From: Lepidonotus clava
Lineage: Eukaryota > Annelida > Polychaeta > Phyllodocida > Polynoidae
Assembly (NCBI GenBank): GCA_936440205.1
Contig: OW387134.1
Coordinates: 23,166,908 to 23,230,907, forward strand
DNA length: 64,000 nt
Direction: 5' to 3'
In this document: in pieces, positions 53,301 through 59,409 of the stretch
Position numbering within the stretch: the first letter of the stretch is position 1
Layout: each line of letters starts with the position of its first letter
Made by a program: the position numbers and the translations under genes
Notes under the pieces: generated by a model
What the model was told of the DNA's origin: nothing
The model's input: the letters and a program-made list of their open reading frames with translations, nothing else
Database searches by the model: none

Positions 53301-54898
53301 TATAATATATATAGTTTTTAAATAAATAAAATCAGTAAGTGTCCTAGTTCTGTGTACAATTTTCATATTAGTGGAGAGTCATGCGCACCAGTAACATGGC
53401 ATATTTTACCAAAACCTGAACAGAACACAGCATACCTGGCTTCGAGGACCACAGCGCCATCCGAAAACTCTCAGACAGACTGGACCTGAAACATACATGT
53501 GGCTATGTGACCCTCCTACGGACAGGCAAACCGAGTCAGAACCACTACACCAAGCCGCGCCTCAAGTACCCCTTCTCGGCCGGCGACACCTCCAGGGTCC
53601 ACATAAACAAGGCCCTCCCTGACCACGGACTGACGGACAAACAGCGGATGGCGACTGAGACAACACAGAGTCCCAAGAATGGCATCAAGGATACCGCCTC
53701 GGCTGAGGTGCTGGCCTCGGAGCTGGACTCCCTGGAGGAGGCCATGGAGTCGGGCGGGCGGGGCGAGCCCCGCAAGCCGGGCGGTGTGATGAGCCCATCC
53801 CGGGAGAAGATGACCCTGGAGCTGACAGCCCCTACCAGTACAGTGTCTAATGACCAGAGTGTGGAGAACGACTGGGTGATGCTCGACTGCTGCTTCGGCA
53901 TTCCCCTGTTCCACGCCGATGTCAACCGACAGGTGTGCGAACGGGTCGCCTCCCAGGGGCTCTGCAGTAAAGACAGGTAAGGAAATCATGTGCCATTCAC
54001 CCTGACGTTTATGCTTAAATATGTGGATGTAAGCATATTATATGGATAAAACATGGGAGAAGTTACAAATAGAGTGAGAACACGACGAATCATATAAACT
54101 CTTTATATATTTTCTATTTTAAAAAGTTACTCATTTAATATCTGAGCTAAATGGCAATGTGAGCAAAATGACAACCTCGATACTTTTGCCATTTCCTTAT
54201 AGTTTGCAAGAACTACTACATTCCAGTCGGAAGCTTTCGCTTCAGTTGCTCAACTTTATCGCTGAGCATCAGGTGAGCCATTTTAGCCTCTTTAGTAGCT
54301 GAAACAGTGAAATTGATATTTTCCCGAGTCATTAGTATCAATATTTATGTACGACACTTATGTTACCAAAACAAGTATCATAACGTGAATTAAAATAACA
54401 CTATGCCATTTATAATCTTACTATCACAAAACTGATGGTGCATGAGCTAGTCCGAAAAGGTCTCAAATAGATATTTGTCAAATCTGAAGCCTTTCATATA
54501 TATACACCAATTACAGCTTGTACGTCAATTGACCGGCCGAAGAATCTTAAATTTTCCAAACCTTACTCTTAAAAATGTTTTAAATCAATTTCTAAGAAAA
54601 CGCTTATGTGTGTTTGTCATCTGGTCCAAGTTCCATATTGGTAAATTGGTTAAAAGTTTAACAGTGTTTTCTTTTTACCATAATTACACTTATCACTCAA
54701 CTACTTCGATAATTTTTTGAGGCATTGCGAAGTCTAAAGCTATTCTCCCTTTCACAGGACCTGCCGGTGCTACAAGAACAAAGTCATGAGAGCGGTATGC
54801 TGCCACAGAGCACGACGATGGCTGACCAGAGCGTACCACTGCCCACCCACAACCTACTCTTTATGAACGGGGCGCTGTTGGCCTGGGACGGGCGGTGA
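8557..54898 (+). CDS. FAM91A1: FAM91A1 orthologue, 19 coding exons (5' exon missing)
   Basis: Gene-level entry; the exons are listed separately. Joined exons give 853 codons plus a TGA in one frame, against 838 residues for human FAM91A1. The lineup with the human protein as I remember it is continuous from the conserved GNSQKEYEK segment near the N-terminus to WDGR at the end. Blocks that fix the identity are [76 protein letters not shown] and [20 protein letters not shown]. In known members the N-terminal FAM91 domain binds TBC1D23 and the protein joins the WDR11 complex at the trans-Golgi, helping golgins capture endosome-derived carriers; it is cytosolic and peripheral, and I see no signal peptide or membrane segment. 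About 24 N-terminal residues with the start codon are absent from the window. The least conserved part is a long linker in the exon at 53424-53976. Identity is very likely; the exact final exon is less sure. Confidence 0.95.
8642..14103 (+). other. FAM91A1: FAM91A1 intron (5.5 kb)
   Basis: GTGAGT...CAG intron, phase 1. It contains a GC-rich stretch at about 12480-12850 with long chance frames on both strands, and another at about 11700-11960. No gene is recognised. The 144-residue minus frame at 10086-10520 has no known motif. Confidence 0.8.
14104..14313 (+). CDS. FAM91A1: FAM91A1 exon
   Basis: Acceptor CAG at 14101-14103, donor GTGAGT at 14314. It encodes residues 29-98, including [15 protein letters not shown] and [18 protein letters not shown], in the N-terminal FAM91 domain and almost identical to vertebrates. 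It ends in GAC-T, and the T is completed by GT of the next exon (Cys). A GTG at the splice junction is not a start codon. Confidence 0.96.
14314..16879 (+). other. FAM91A1: FAM91A1 intron (2.6 kb)
   Basis: GTGAGT...CAG intron, phase 1. It holds the possible solo LTR (about 14390-14835), a hammerhead-like word at about 15050-15085 and a tRNA B-box-like GGTTCGTGTCC (minus strand, near 15241-15253) too isolated to call a gene or SINE. Confidence 0.8.
14390..14835 (+). mobile_element. Possible solo LTR
   Basis: The stretch has the order of parts of an LTR: a TATAAAAGG box at about 14478-14486, a purine-mixed transcribed region of about 300 bases, and AATAAAA near 14783, followed by a T-rich tail. 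The word TGGCGCCACCTG just upstream resembles some invertebrate Ty3/Gypsy LTRs. No internal protein region accompanies it, so it would be a solo LTR fossil. The edges are approximate and I could not confirm TG...CA ends or a target duplication. Confidence 0.35.
16880..16947 (+). CDS. FAM91A1: FAM91A1 exon
   Basis: Acceptor TTGCAG ends at 16879; donor AAG|GTGAGT at 16948. It encodes [20 protein letters not shown] then SK, residues 99-121 with the split Cys. This block is essentially invariant in the family. It ends in phase 0 and is followed by the 25.9-kb intron. Confidence 0.96.
17081..17234. mobile_element. hAT-like MITE, copy 1
   Basis: Ends CCAGTGGCGG (17081-17090) and CCGCCACTGG (17225-17234). 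CAGTGGCGGATCC-type ends are typical of hAT-like miniature elements in many invertebrates. The interior TTTTTTAATGTAAAATTCT at about 17142-17160 is shared, reversed, with the element at 34046. I found no exact 8-bp target duplication. Confidence 0.6.
20286..20449. repeat. Tandem duplication, 82-bp unit x2
   Basis: TCTRGCACATGTTGCCC to CCCTAGTGAA occurs twice, starting at 20286 and 20368, with about 90% identity. A partial unit (GATCTAGCACATGATGCCC) precedes it at about 20253. It lies in FAM91A1 intron 3. Confidence 0.85.
22713..22779. repeat. Perfect 15-bp inverted repeat
   Basis: AGTGAAAAAATCCTT (22713-22727) pairs with AAGGATTTTTTCACT (22765-22779), and TTTGTAAA / TAAATTTGC-type bases partly continue inward. 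Probably a small MITE core. No gene is seen here. Confidence 0.5.
22973..23115. repeat. Degenerate tandem duplication, GC-rich
   Basis: TGTGGTCATTGGTGGGCTGT occurs twice (about 22970 and 23055), each followed by CRGGTGKA and a CTGGTCTG(GG)CACGGACGG segment. A 24-bp stretch of this unit (23017-23040) reappears exactly at 31297-31320. Confidence 0.7.
26301..27936 (-). mobile_element. 5'-truncated Jockey/CR1-like LINE with poly(A) tail
   Basis: On the minus strand an open frame of 459 codons (27936 to the stop at 26557; first Met at 27783) encodes most of a non-LTR reverse transcriptase. Visible parts are PIPKDGD and [28 protein letters not shown], motif [17 protein letters not shown], motif [21 protein letters not shown], a catalytic-box region [11 protein letters not shown], and the C-terminal thumb-side block [12 protein letters not shown] to [16 protein letters not shown]. 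About 220 bases of 3' UTR and a run of 33 A (T on + strand, 26301-26333) follow. The endonuclease and the front of the RT domain are missing, so it is a typical dead-on-arrival copy. The catalytic YADD reads YAAD (codon at 27367-27369), and the usual AFD of motif A is AFE. I found no target-site duplication. Confidence 0.9.
30290..30432. repeat. Degenerate minisatellite, ~47-bp unit x3
   Basis: Units begin ACTGAATG at 30290, 30338 and 30385, each followed by a TTTCCGT or TTCCGTTGACAAT segment. Units 2 and 3 are the more similar pair. Confidence 0.7.
31290..31325. repeat. Dispersed copy of the 22973 repeat
   Basis: CTGCACGGACGGTAAGTGAG and the following GGGG at 31297-31320 are identical to 23017-23040. 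CTCATTGGTCCACTGGTCTG upstream also resembles that unit, so this is a diverged dispersed copy within the same intron. Confidence 0.6.
34046..34180. mobile_element. hAT-like MITE, copy 2 (degenerate)
   Basis: Starts CCAGGGACGGATC at 34046 and ends GTCCCTG at 34180. AGAATTTTACATTAAAAAAA (34126-34145) is the reverse complement of the core of the element at 17081-17234, and TTTGGC follows in the matching position. It carries a run of 14 G at 34073-34086 inside the left half. Confidence 0.5.
34752..35470. mobile_element. TTAA-flanked 719-bp foldback element
   Basis: The left end TTAAGGATTGACACTGGG and right end (reverse) TTAAGGATTGACACGGGAGG form inverted repeats with TTAA at both edges. A second inverted pair lies near the centre: AAGGGTGTCTCAGATT at about 35047-35062 against its complement at about 35177-35192, with CTTAGTTTTTA/TAAAAACTAAG nested inside. 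GATATCTCGG and CTCAATAACT-type blocks pair less exactly. No coding capacity. TTAA points to a piggyBac-like mobilising enzyme. Confidence 0.6.
36648..36760. repeat. Tandem repeat, 55-bp unit x2
   Basis: GGGTTTTCGTAATGACTGG starts at 36648 and 36703, and the two units are identical over their whole length as read, ending in GTTTCACTGGG at 36760. The identity implies recent duplication. Confidence 0.9.
42808..42924 (+). CDS. FAM91A1: FAM91A1 exon
   Basis: Acceptor TTTTGCAG ends at 42807; donor AAG|GTCAGT at 42925. It encodes 39 whole codons, [16 protein letters not shown] through [17 protein letters not shown] (residues 122-160). This matches human KFFRRKPARDLLPIKP and AWWVVQTGYITEDDI. It is GC-rich compared with the surrounding introns. 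Confidence 0.95.
43393..43515. repeat. Tandem repeat, 41-bp unit x3
   Basis: GAAATACATGTACTTGGGGA starts units at 43393, 43434 and 43475. The three units are identical as read. It lies in FAM91A1 intron 4, about 470 bases after the exon ending at 42924. Confidence 0.92.
44427..44577. mobile_element. Small inverted-repeat element with YY1/NRF1-like words
   Basis: GATATACCGCGTTCGGGAG (44427-44445) faces CTCCCGAACGCGATATA (44559-44575). The ~150-bp interior contains GCCGCCATATTGG (YY1-type word, about 44460-44472), GGCGCCAAA and GCATGCGCA (NRF1-type half, about 44542-44550). A run of 22 C abuts the left end (44403-44424). It has no protein frame and is probably a MITE in FAM91A1 intron 4. Confidence 0.5.
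46309..46402 (+). CDS. FAM91A1: FAM91A1 exon
   Basis: Acceptor AAAAG ends at 46308 with a weak pyrimidine tract; donor GTAAGT at 46403. It encodes [17 protein letters not shown] then [14 protein letters not shown], residues 161-191, like human VCTVPEKAAIDKIIDSG. It ends with one base (A) of a split Ser codon. Confidence 0.93.
46730..46792 (+). CDS. FAM91A1: FAM91A1 exon
   Basis: Acceptor CTGCAG ends at 46729; donor G|GTGAGT at 46793. It encodes (S)[20 protein letters not shown], residues 192-212. Human reads SLYNKGFIYLDVPISDDSCI. The final G joins TT of the next exon (Val). Confidence 0.95.
47517..47623 (+). CDS. FAM91A1: FAM91A1 exon
   Basis: Acceptor TTTCAG ends at 47516; donor GAG|GTATGT at 47624. 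It encodes (V)[19 protein letters not shown], then [16 protein letters not shown], residues 213-248, nearly identical to human. A degenerate ~52-bp direct duplication (about 47392-47491) lies just upstream in the intron. Confidence 0.96.
48116..48297. repeat. Tandem duplication, ~89-bp unit x2
   Basis: AAGGAATTYTTATTCTGATC starts at 48116 and 48205; both units share TACACTGTATACAGATAAAG and end near TTTATCA. Moderately diverged. Confidence 0.8.
48480..48685. promoter_or_regulatory. Pair of palindromic CRE words, direct repeat
   Basis: TGTGTGACGTCACACA (48480-48495) and TGTGACGTCACA (48674-48685) each contain the full CRE palindrome TGACGTCA. Both are preceded by ATCTG and lie in the same orientation about 190 bases apart, so they may be direct repeats of a mobile sequence or paired CREB/ATF sites. 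They lie in the FAM91A1 intron before the 39-bp exon. Confidence 0.35.
49266..49304 (+). CDS. FAM91A1: FAM91A1 exon (39 bp)
   Basis: A short exon of 13 whole codons, [13 protein letters not shown], residues 249-261, against human LANVLEIDLSLVK. Acceptor ATTTAG ends at 49265; donor AAA|GTGAGT at 49305. Both flanking introns are phase 0, so skipping this exon would keep the reading frame. Confidence 0.94.
49516..49634 (+). CDS. FAM91A1: FAM91A1 exon
   Basis: Acceptor TTTTTCAG ends at 49515; donor AA|GTGAGG at 49635. It encodes [20 protein letters not shown] and [19 protein letters not shown], residues 262-300, close to human [17 protein letters not shown] and HSSWKNVP. It ends with two bases of a split Lys codon. 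Confidence 0.95.
49857..49972 (+). CDS. FAM91A1: FAM91A1 exon, variable linker
   Basis: Acceptor CCACAG ends at 49856; donor G|GTATGT at 49973. It encodes [20 protein letters not shown] then [18 protein letters not shown], residues 301-339. The sequence is Pro-, Thr- and Asp-rich and poorly conserved, as expected for the linker between the N- and C-terminal FAM91 domains. Splice phase matches both neighbours. Confidence 0.88.
50295..50392 (+). CDS. FAM91A1: FAM91A1 exon
   Basis: Acceptor TTTTCAG ends at 50294; donor CCG|GTAAGT at 50393. It encodes (D)[19 protein letters not shown], then [13 protein letters not shown], residues 340-372, the start of the C-terminal FAM91 domain. Human reads [20 protein letters not shown]. 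Confidence 0.96.
50673..50759 (+). CDS. FAM91A1: FAM91A1 exon
   Basis: Acceptor TTGCAG ends at 50672; donor AAG|GTGAGC at 50760. It encodes [20 protein letters not shown] then ESFLTELEK, 29 whole codons, residues 373-401, almost the same as human [19 protein letters not shown]. Confidence 0.96.
51085..51285. mobile_element. TTAA-flanked MITE, ~200 bp
   Basis: Ends TTAAAGGGGCATTCTCGTC (51085) and, in reverse from 51285, TTAAAGGGACGTTCTCGTC are inverted repeats including TTAA at both edges. It lies in the FAM91A1 intron between the exons ending at 50759 and starting at 51372. It has no coding capacity, and its centre is rich in CGACGT-like words. Confidence 0.65.
51372..51668 (+). CDS. FAM91A1: FAM91A1 exon
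   Basis: Acceptor TTACAG ends at 51371; donor GAG|GTGGGT at 51669. It encodes 99 whole codons, residues 402-500, including [40 protein letters not shown] and [14 protein letters not shown]. It is strongly GC-rich at third positions compared with the flanking introns. The overlapping 91-residue frame at 51409-51684 is a shadow. Confidence 0.96.
51887..52090. repeat. Inverted repeat, A-rich ends
   Basis: AAAAAAAGGTGTGT at 51887-51900 faces AACACACCTTTTTTTT at 52075-52090, with GTTAGGGAAG / AAAAGTTACC partly matching inside. The span of 204 bp fits a decayed miniature element in a FAM91A1 intron, but poly(A) inflates the match. Confidence 0.35.
52172..52282 (+). CDS. FAM91A1: FAM91A1 exon
   Basis: Acceptor TTTTCAG ends at 52171; donor CAG|GTAAAT at 52283. 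It encodes [20 protein letters not shown] then [17 protein letters not shown], residues 501-537. Human reads VSSVWFKLYIYHVTGQGPPS. Confidence 0.95.
52565..52678 (+). CDS. FAM91A1: FAM91A1 exon
   Basis: Acceptor TTGTAG ends at 52564; donor CAG|GTAGGA at 52679. It encodes [20 protein letters not shown] then [18 protein letters not shown], residues 538-575, like human [20 protein letters not shown]. Confidence 0.95.
52971..53043 (+). CDS. FAM91A1: FAM91A1 exon with GC donor
   Basis: Acceptor TAACAG ends at 52970. It encodes [20 protein letters not shown] then RDKS, residues 576-599, against human GHGLHGIGETVHVPFPF. The only in-frame donor that fits the next exon is TCAG|GCAAGT, a GC donor with otherwise perfect consensus. 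It leaves one G that joins AA of the next exon to give Glu. Confidence 0.88.
53044..53423 (+). other. FAM91A1: GC-AG intron of FAM91A1
   Basis: Donor G|GCAAGT at 53044, acceptor AACAG at 53419-53423, phase 1. This choice joins RDKS to [11 protein letters not shown] in frame. The intron is largely a 30-bp minisatellite and a CCA microsatellite. Confidence 0.8.
53062..53290. repeat. Degenerate 30-bp minisatellite plus (CCA)n
   Basis: GTCGAATTTA or GTCGAATTAA occurs at 53091, 53121 and 53151, exactly 30 bases apart, with decayed units near 53181 and 53211 and another at 53244. A CCA microsatellite follows at about 53272-53290. The array fills much of the GC-AG intron of FAM91A1. Confidence 0.7.
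53424..53976 (+). CDS. FAM91A1: FAM91A1 exon, long, with disordered linker
   Basis: Acceptor AACAG ends at 53423; donor AG|GTAAGG at 53977. It encodes residues 600-783. It opens with [20 protein letters not shown] and [14 protein letters not shown] (human VDLQHLCGYVTML) and closes with [20 protein letters not shown] and [14 protein letters not shown] (human LCFGIPLFSSELNRKVC). Between them lie about 100 Ser/Pro/Glu/Gly-rich residues not conserved in sequence and seemingly longer than in vertebrates. The 157- and 126-residue antisense frames here are shadows. Confidence 0.93.
54203..54272 (+). CDS. FAM91A1: FAM91A1 exon
   Basis: Acceptor CTTATAG ends at 54202; donor CAG|GTGAGC at 54273. It encodes (S)[19 protein letters not shown] and AEHQ, residues 784-807. 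Human reads [20 protein letters not shown]. Confidence 0.95.
54758..54898 (+). CDS. FAM91A1: FAM91A1 last coding exon
   Basis: Acceptor TTTCACAG ends at 54757. It encodes [20 protein letters not shown], then [20 protein letters not shown], then LAWDGR and TGA (54896-54898), residues 808-853. Human has VPLPAKNLIFKDGVLSEW followed by SGRSPSS and about ten more residues, so this copy would stop about 17 residues earlier. The stop overlaps a donor-like CG|GTGAGG at 54895. I saw no convincing downstream exon for the vertebrate tail, so a true stop is the simpler reading. Confidence 0.88.
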   Translation, partial: DLPVLQEQSHESGMLPQSTTMADQSVPLPTHNLLFMNGALLAWDGR

Positions 54899-57800
54899 GG
54901 GCGCCCAGGGCTGCTGGGCCAGTAGAGTGGGACCACTCAGAGGGGGGAAGACTGGGGTGTCGACTACAGATACACCCAGCAAGGGCACGCTGGTCCTGGA
55001 GTGGGTGGGTTTGGACAGGGACGTTGTGTAACCATGTTTACAGCTTAGGAAAACTATAGGAATATCTAGGTGTACACTTTGACATGAGGGAAAAAAGGCT
55101 TAGCCAGCTACCCGACAGGATAATGGTTCTGGGGATGATAAGGTGTCTGGGACTATAAAATGGGAATTGCAGCTATATTGTGAAACCTGTCTAGCTGTAT
55201 GTCTACCGGTTAAAGCGGCACCAGTGACGTGTTAACGGTGAAATCTCTCTTAGATATAAGGTCGCTGGTGTTTATGATAGGCGCTGGGTTACCAAGCCGG
55301 CCAACTCCAGGACACTCCTCAGAGTTGACACAGCGTTCGGTAAAGGTATGGGTAACATCATTTCATAAGACATAAACTCAATGACCATCACATAAAAATC
55401 ATCATTCTGGGAAATTCTCCTTTAAAAACACTTTTAGCCGTTTACCCATACCTTCCCTGATACCTGTGTACGCCTTGGGAAAAGGAAACAATTATTGTAA
55501 TAAGTACACCACCATCAAGACGCGCACTTATTGTACAGACCTAGGTTAATGTAGATACATTGTACAGCCATAGGCAGCCAGTCCTATTTGTCGTACATGT
55601 CACCACCCGTCACTACTAAGTAAGGAGACTGTTAGGATCAATCTTAGGAACCAGAGGATCATACCAATTGTGTTTTAAAACAGTACCTTGTCTATGAGGT
55701 ATACCCATAGGAACCATGTCTGAAATAATCGCATTCTACAGAGTATATTTGCAAGAGACTGTTTTGCACCTAATAACGTGGTTCACATTATTACAAAACA
55801 TTTACTTTATAACCCTGGTAGGATTGAATCAGAAGTAATAAATACCGTTAATAATCAGAGCATGAGAAGAAATGAGTGGAAGAACATGCATATACATTTA
55901 CGTGGATGCTCATGTGCATGTCCAGTTCTATTTTGGTGCAATATCTGGGAAGTTCATAATGGAATAACTATTCTAGTGGTTATTCCTATGTTCTAAGCTT
56001 TCAAGTGATTGTGTTCAAGTAAAAATACCATATTACTGTATGTTAAGTTTTACTGCAAAATGCTTAAGTTACTTAACCATGATGAGTCCAAACGTTCAAC
56101 CAAGTACATACTTAAAATTTGTCATAAGAGGTCTCTTTTTGTCCATAAATGATAACATTTAATTCGTAAGGTGATGTATAGGAACGAATATATCTGTGAA
56201 TAATTTACGAATTATGAAGAGTGCTCTTCAAGGCTATTCAAGTCCATAATTAGCTCCTTATGTGTTGTTTTGGCAGTGATAGATAATTTACCTGACCTAA
56301 TACCATGTATGTATATATAGAAATATAGTGGGAGTTCCAAAAGACATTACCTTTACTGACGGTAACAAAGACAGATTAGGTTTCGTGATTATTGTTGTTC
56401 TGAAATTACTGTGAAGAAGTAATCGTTTTTCCAACACTGAATGTAACAAATTTACTGAAGCAAAAACTGCTTGGCCACGTTGCTACCTCTAATGGAAACA
56501 ACGAAATTCGATGATAATAATAGTTAAATACTATTATTTTTCCTTATGATTTTCGTAATTTCATCTTAGGAGCAAAAAAATATCAGGCAGTTTTTTTCAG
56601 TCACGTTCCTCACATTGGAAGGTATTGAGTTTATTCATATTATGTACTCATCTTGTTATTAGGACACATCAATGTCCAGCAACCGCTTCGAAAACAATAT
56701 TGGCTCAAATTAATGTGAGAAAAGGTATCAGTTAAGAGAGATAGAAAGTGACCTTTGTTCGTGCATTCCGTGTATTACGTCACATCAAGGTGACAGAAGA
56801 TAAGAAACACGTTGAAATTTAGCTGGCCCACAATGGCCGTAAGCTTTAGAGAGTAGCCAGTGCTCGCACGGCAAGATAACTCATTTCACTGTAAAAGGTG
56901 CTTCTAATTTTAGACGGAAATCGTTGCTTTATTCCTATGAAACATTCCTTTGTTTATCTAATCCTGTTTGGATTTATGATAACTTTGTTTGATAGTCTGC
57001 CAATGCTTCCCCCAGAACTAGAAAATGTTTAATGTTATTGGTAGCAGACAAGAAACTTCGTTAGCAATATATGCCTAATTTCAGAGAGCAGTATTTATTC
57101 TTATGTTGCATAAAACCAATATAATTGTCTTCCTTGAGTTATAGAACTAAACTAAAGTTAACTTTTGTTTTGAGATGGAGTTTCATGTCCAACAGAATAA
57201 CCGAAATAGAAGTATTGGCCTTTCCCTCTAAAGTCTACCGATATACAGTGAGACAGTTTGTCTTGTTAGTTATAAAATTAGTACGTGTTTCCATTCAATT
57301 CACGGGTGTTACTCTGTAAATATCTCGTGCGCTTTATTCAGTGCCCTAGTTGTAGATACGTCGATTTATAGGTTGGATTATATTTATTGCATTAGCCCAC
57401 TCATTTCAGTTATTGATATGGTAGAGAGAGTATGCAGTTTCGTATTTGTAAGTCACGAAGGATGTAAAAACCAAGTTTCATCCCACACTAACTAATACAA
57501 TGTCTGAAGTGAGTTACTCTTCTTTATTAATCATTTGGCATCTCACTGATATATACGGATAACAATGTCATAATTTTCTACCACTGTTCATCGACTCAAA
57601 AACAGAAAAGATATTTGAAAATACATGAATTCGAGAAGGAGGAGAGAAAATTGTTGATAAAACGTGTACCAGAAAATAGAATCCTTTGGATTGGCGACCT
57701 CTGCTAGTGGTGCCTTATTTTTAAAGGTCATGTAAGATCAAGCCAGGAGGTCAAGACTGAATTATGTCATTGGGCGGTCAAGCGATCCTTACTTTTAGCA

Positions 57801-59409
57801 ATGACCATATCAATCAAAGACTTGTCATTCTTACCCTTCTCTATGCGTCAAAGTTGAAATACAATTCTGTCTTCTGAAAGTAAAAAATATTGTGCGAAAA
57901 CTTACAATTTTGAAAGTTGTTTTTCTTTCTGTATCCGGGCCATGCGTACATGTAAATACGTAATGTAATGTGCGTGGGTATGGTCCGGTTCATATGGTTG
58001 TATATGGAAATTGCAGATGCACACGACATATTTCTTATGTGTTGATATATTCTCGAGACTCATCGTATGTAATGAAGCCACTGTTGTGACGTCTTTCTTT
58101 CTGTTGGGTAGGTAATGTTCCCCGGTATATAGTGTCAAGGAAGTTTATGCCAGGACAAGGTGCTTGTTACGCAAAGAGAGCTGTAACAAACAAGGAATGT
58201 GATGTGTATGCGGCAGTATTTACATTGTTAATCTAATACTATTTCATCGATTAAACGTTGTCAAAAGCTTTTTGTAACAAATATAGTAATACCTGTTAAA
58301 GTCCGACTTTATCTAAGGGTAAACATTTTCTAGAAAAACAATACCAACTGCTGAGTCACATGTCAAAGACATAAGCAGGTACTTGTTTACCGTTTCCATA
58401 AACCCATGACGCATGTTATCCTCAATATCACATATTTGTATTTGCCAAAATTGGAGACGAGTGACTGTGAAGCTTTCCATTTGAACTTTCTTGAGTACCA
58501 TTTGGCAAAATTTGTTTTGAATAAGATAACCTTGCATTCGGCAGGTATGCCAGACCAATATCCTCCCTTTATTAACTACATTTTGACTTGTATAAAACGA
58601 GCTGGCTTTTTTTAAAATTTCTTTTTCGTGAGTAAATCCTTCGAAGTATCAGTCGTTTAGTAAAAGAGGTCCAACAGGTGTAGGACAATATCTGTAAGTA
58701 TATTCATTTAGCTTCCACATTCCCTGAGATATTACCTTCTCTGCAATTTTCCATAGTTTACTTGTGTATTCTGTTCTATAGCATCCGTTATTTACGTACT
58801 GTTATCCAATAACTTATGTATGTAGATTGATCTATTTTCAAAATAATACAACCCCTTTCGGATCCTTTGCTTGGAAGGGATCATGCATGGATGCTCATGT
58901 CTGCTGTGTTGCCGGTGTCACTACTGCTTCTTGTCGCAAGCCGGTGTTAACATAGGAAGTGAAACTGAAACATGTAGTGGCTCACAGAAAACAAAGAATT
59001 TAAAACAATCAATGTGATGTTTAAGGCAAAAGTTTTATTTTTTAGAAACATTCCTGACTATGAAATGCGATGATGGTGTGATTGAATAAAGTTGGTGAAT
59101 CAGAATGAACGGCTTGTAATATTATTAATTTATTATTGTTGTATATGTCCACTCTGCTCTGTGGTTGATCCTAGAACCCTGGAAGCAATTACTATAAATG
59201 TAAGGTACTAAAATAATTATTATGACAAATTGAAAATGTAAATTGATCTTCTCGCACCCCCCAACCCTTAGATCTACGACTTTGATCAACTTGACTGGGC
59301 TTTGATTTCCGAGTGTCAGATCATTGGGGATCCGAAGGTGTTTATATGCTCTAACCCTTTGATAAGATATATTCAGATAAAAAAAATATTCAGGTAACAC
59401 GACCTAGAG
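54899..59409 (+). other. FAM91A1 3' region and intergenic sequence
   Basis: No coding exon is recognised. Part must be the FAM91A1 3' UTR. Candidate poly(A) signals are AATAAA at 55837-55842 and 59085-59090. Sequence is AT-rich with only short chance frames. Confidence 0.6.
59085..59090 (+). terminator. Candidate poly(A) signal
   Basis: AATAAA followed by GTTGGTG and, further on, TTGTTGTATATGTCC, a GT-rich downstream context. It could end a long FAM91A1 3' UTR (about 4.2 kb). An earlier AATAAA at 55837-55842 is the alternative. RNA data would be needed to choose. Confidence 0.25.

Noticed and set aside
53516-53989. 157-residue antisense frame over the long FAM91A1 exon
   Set aside because: Shadow of GC-rich coding sequence; the sense frame is conserved and the antisense one matches nothing.
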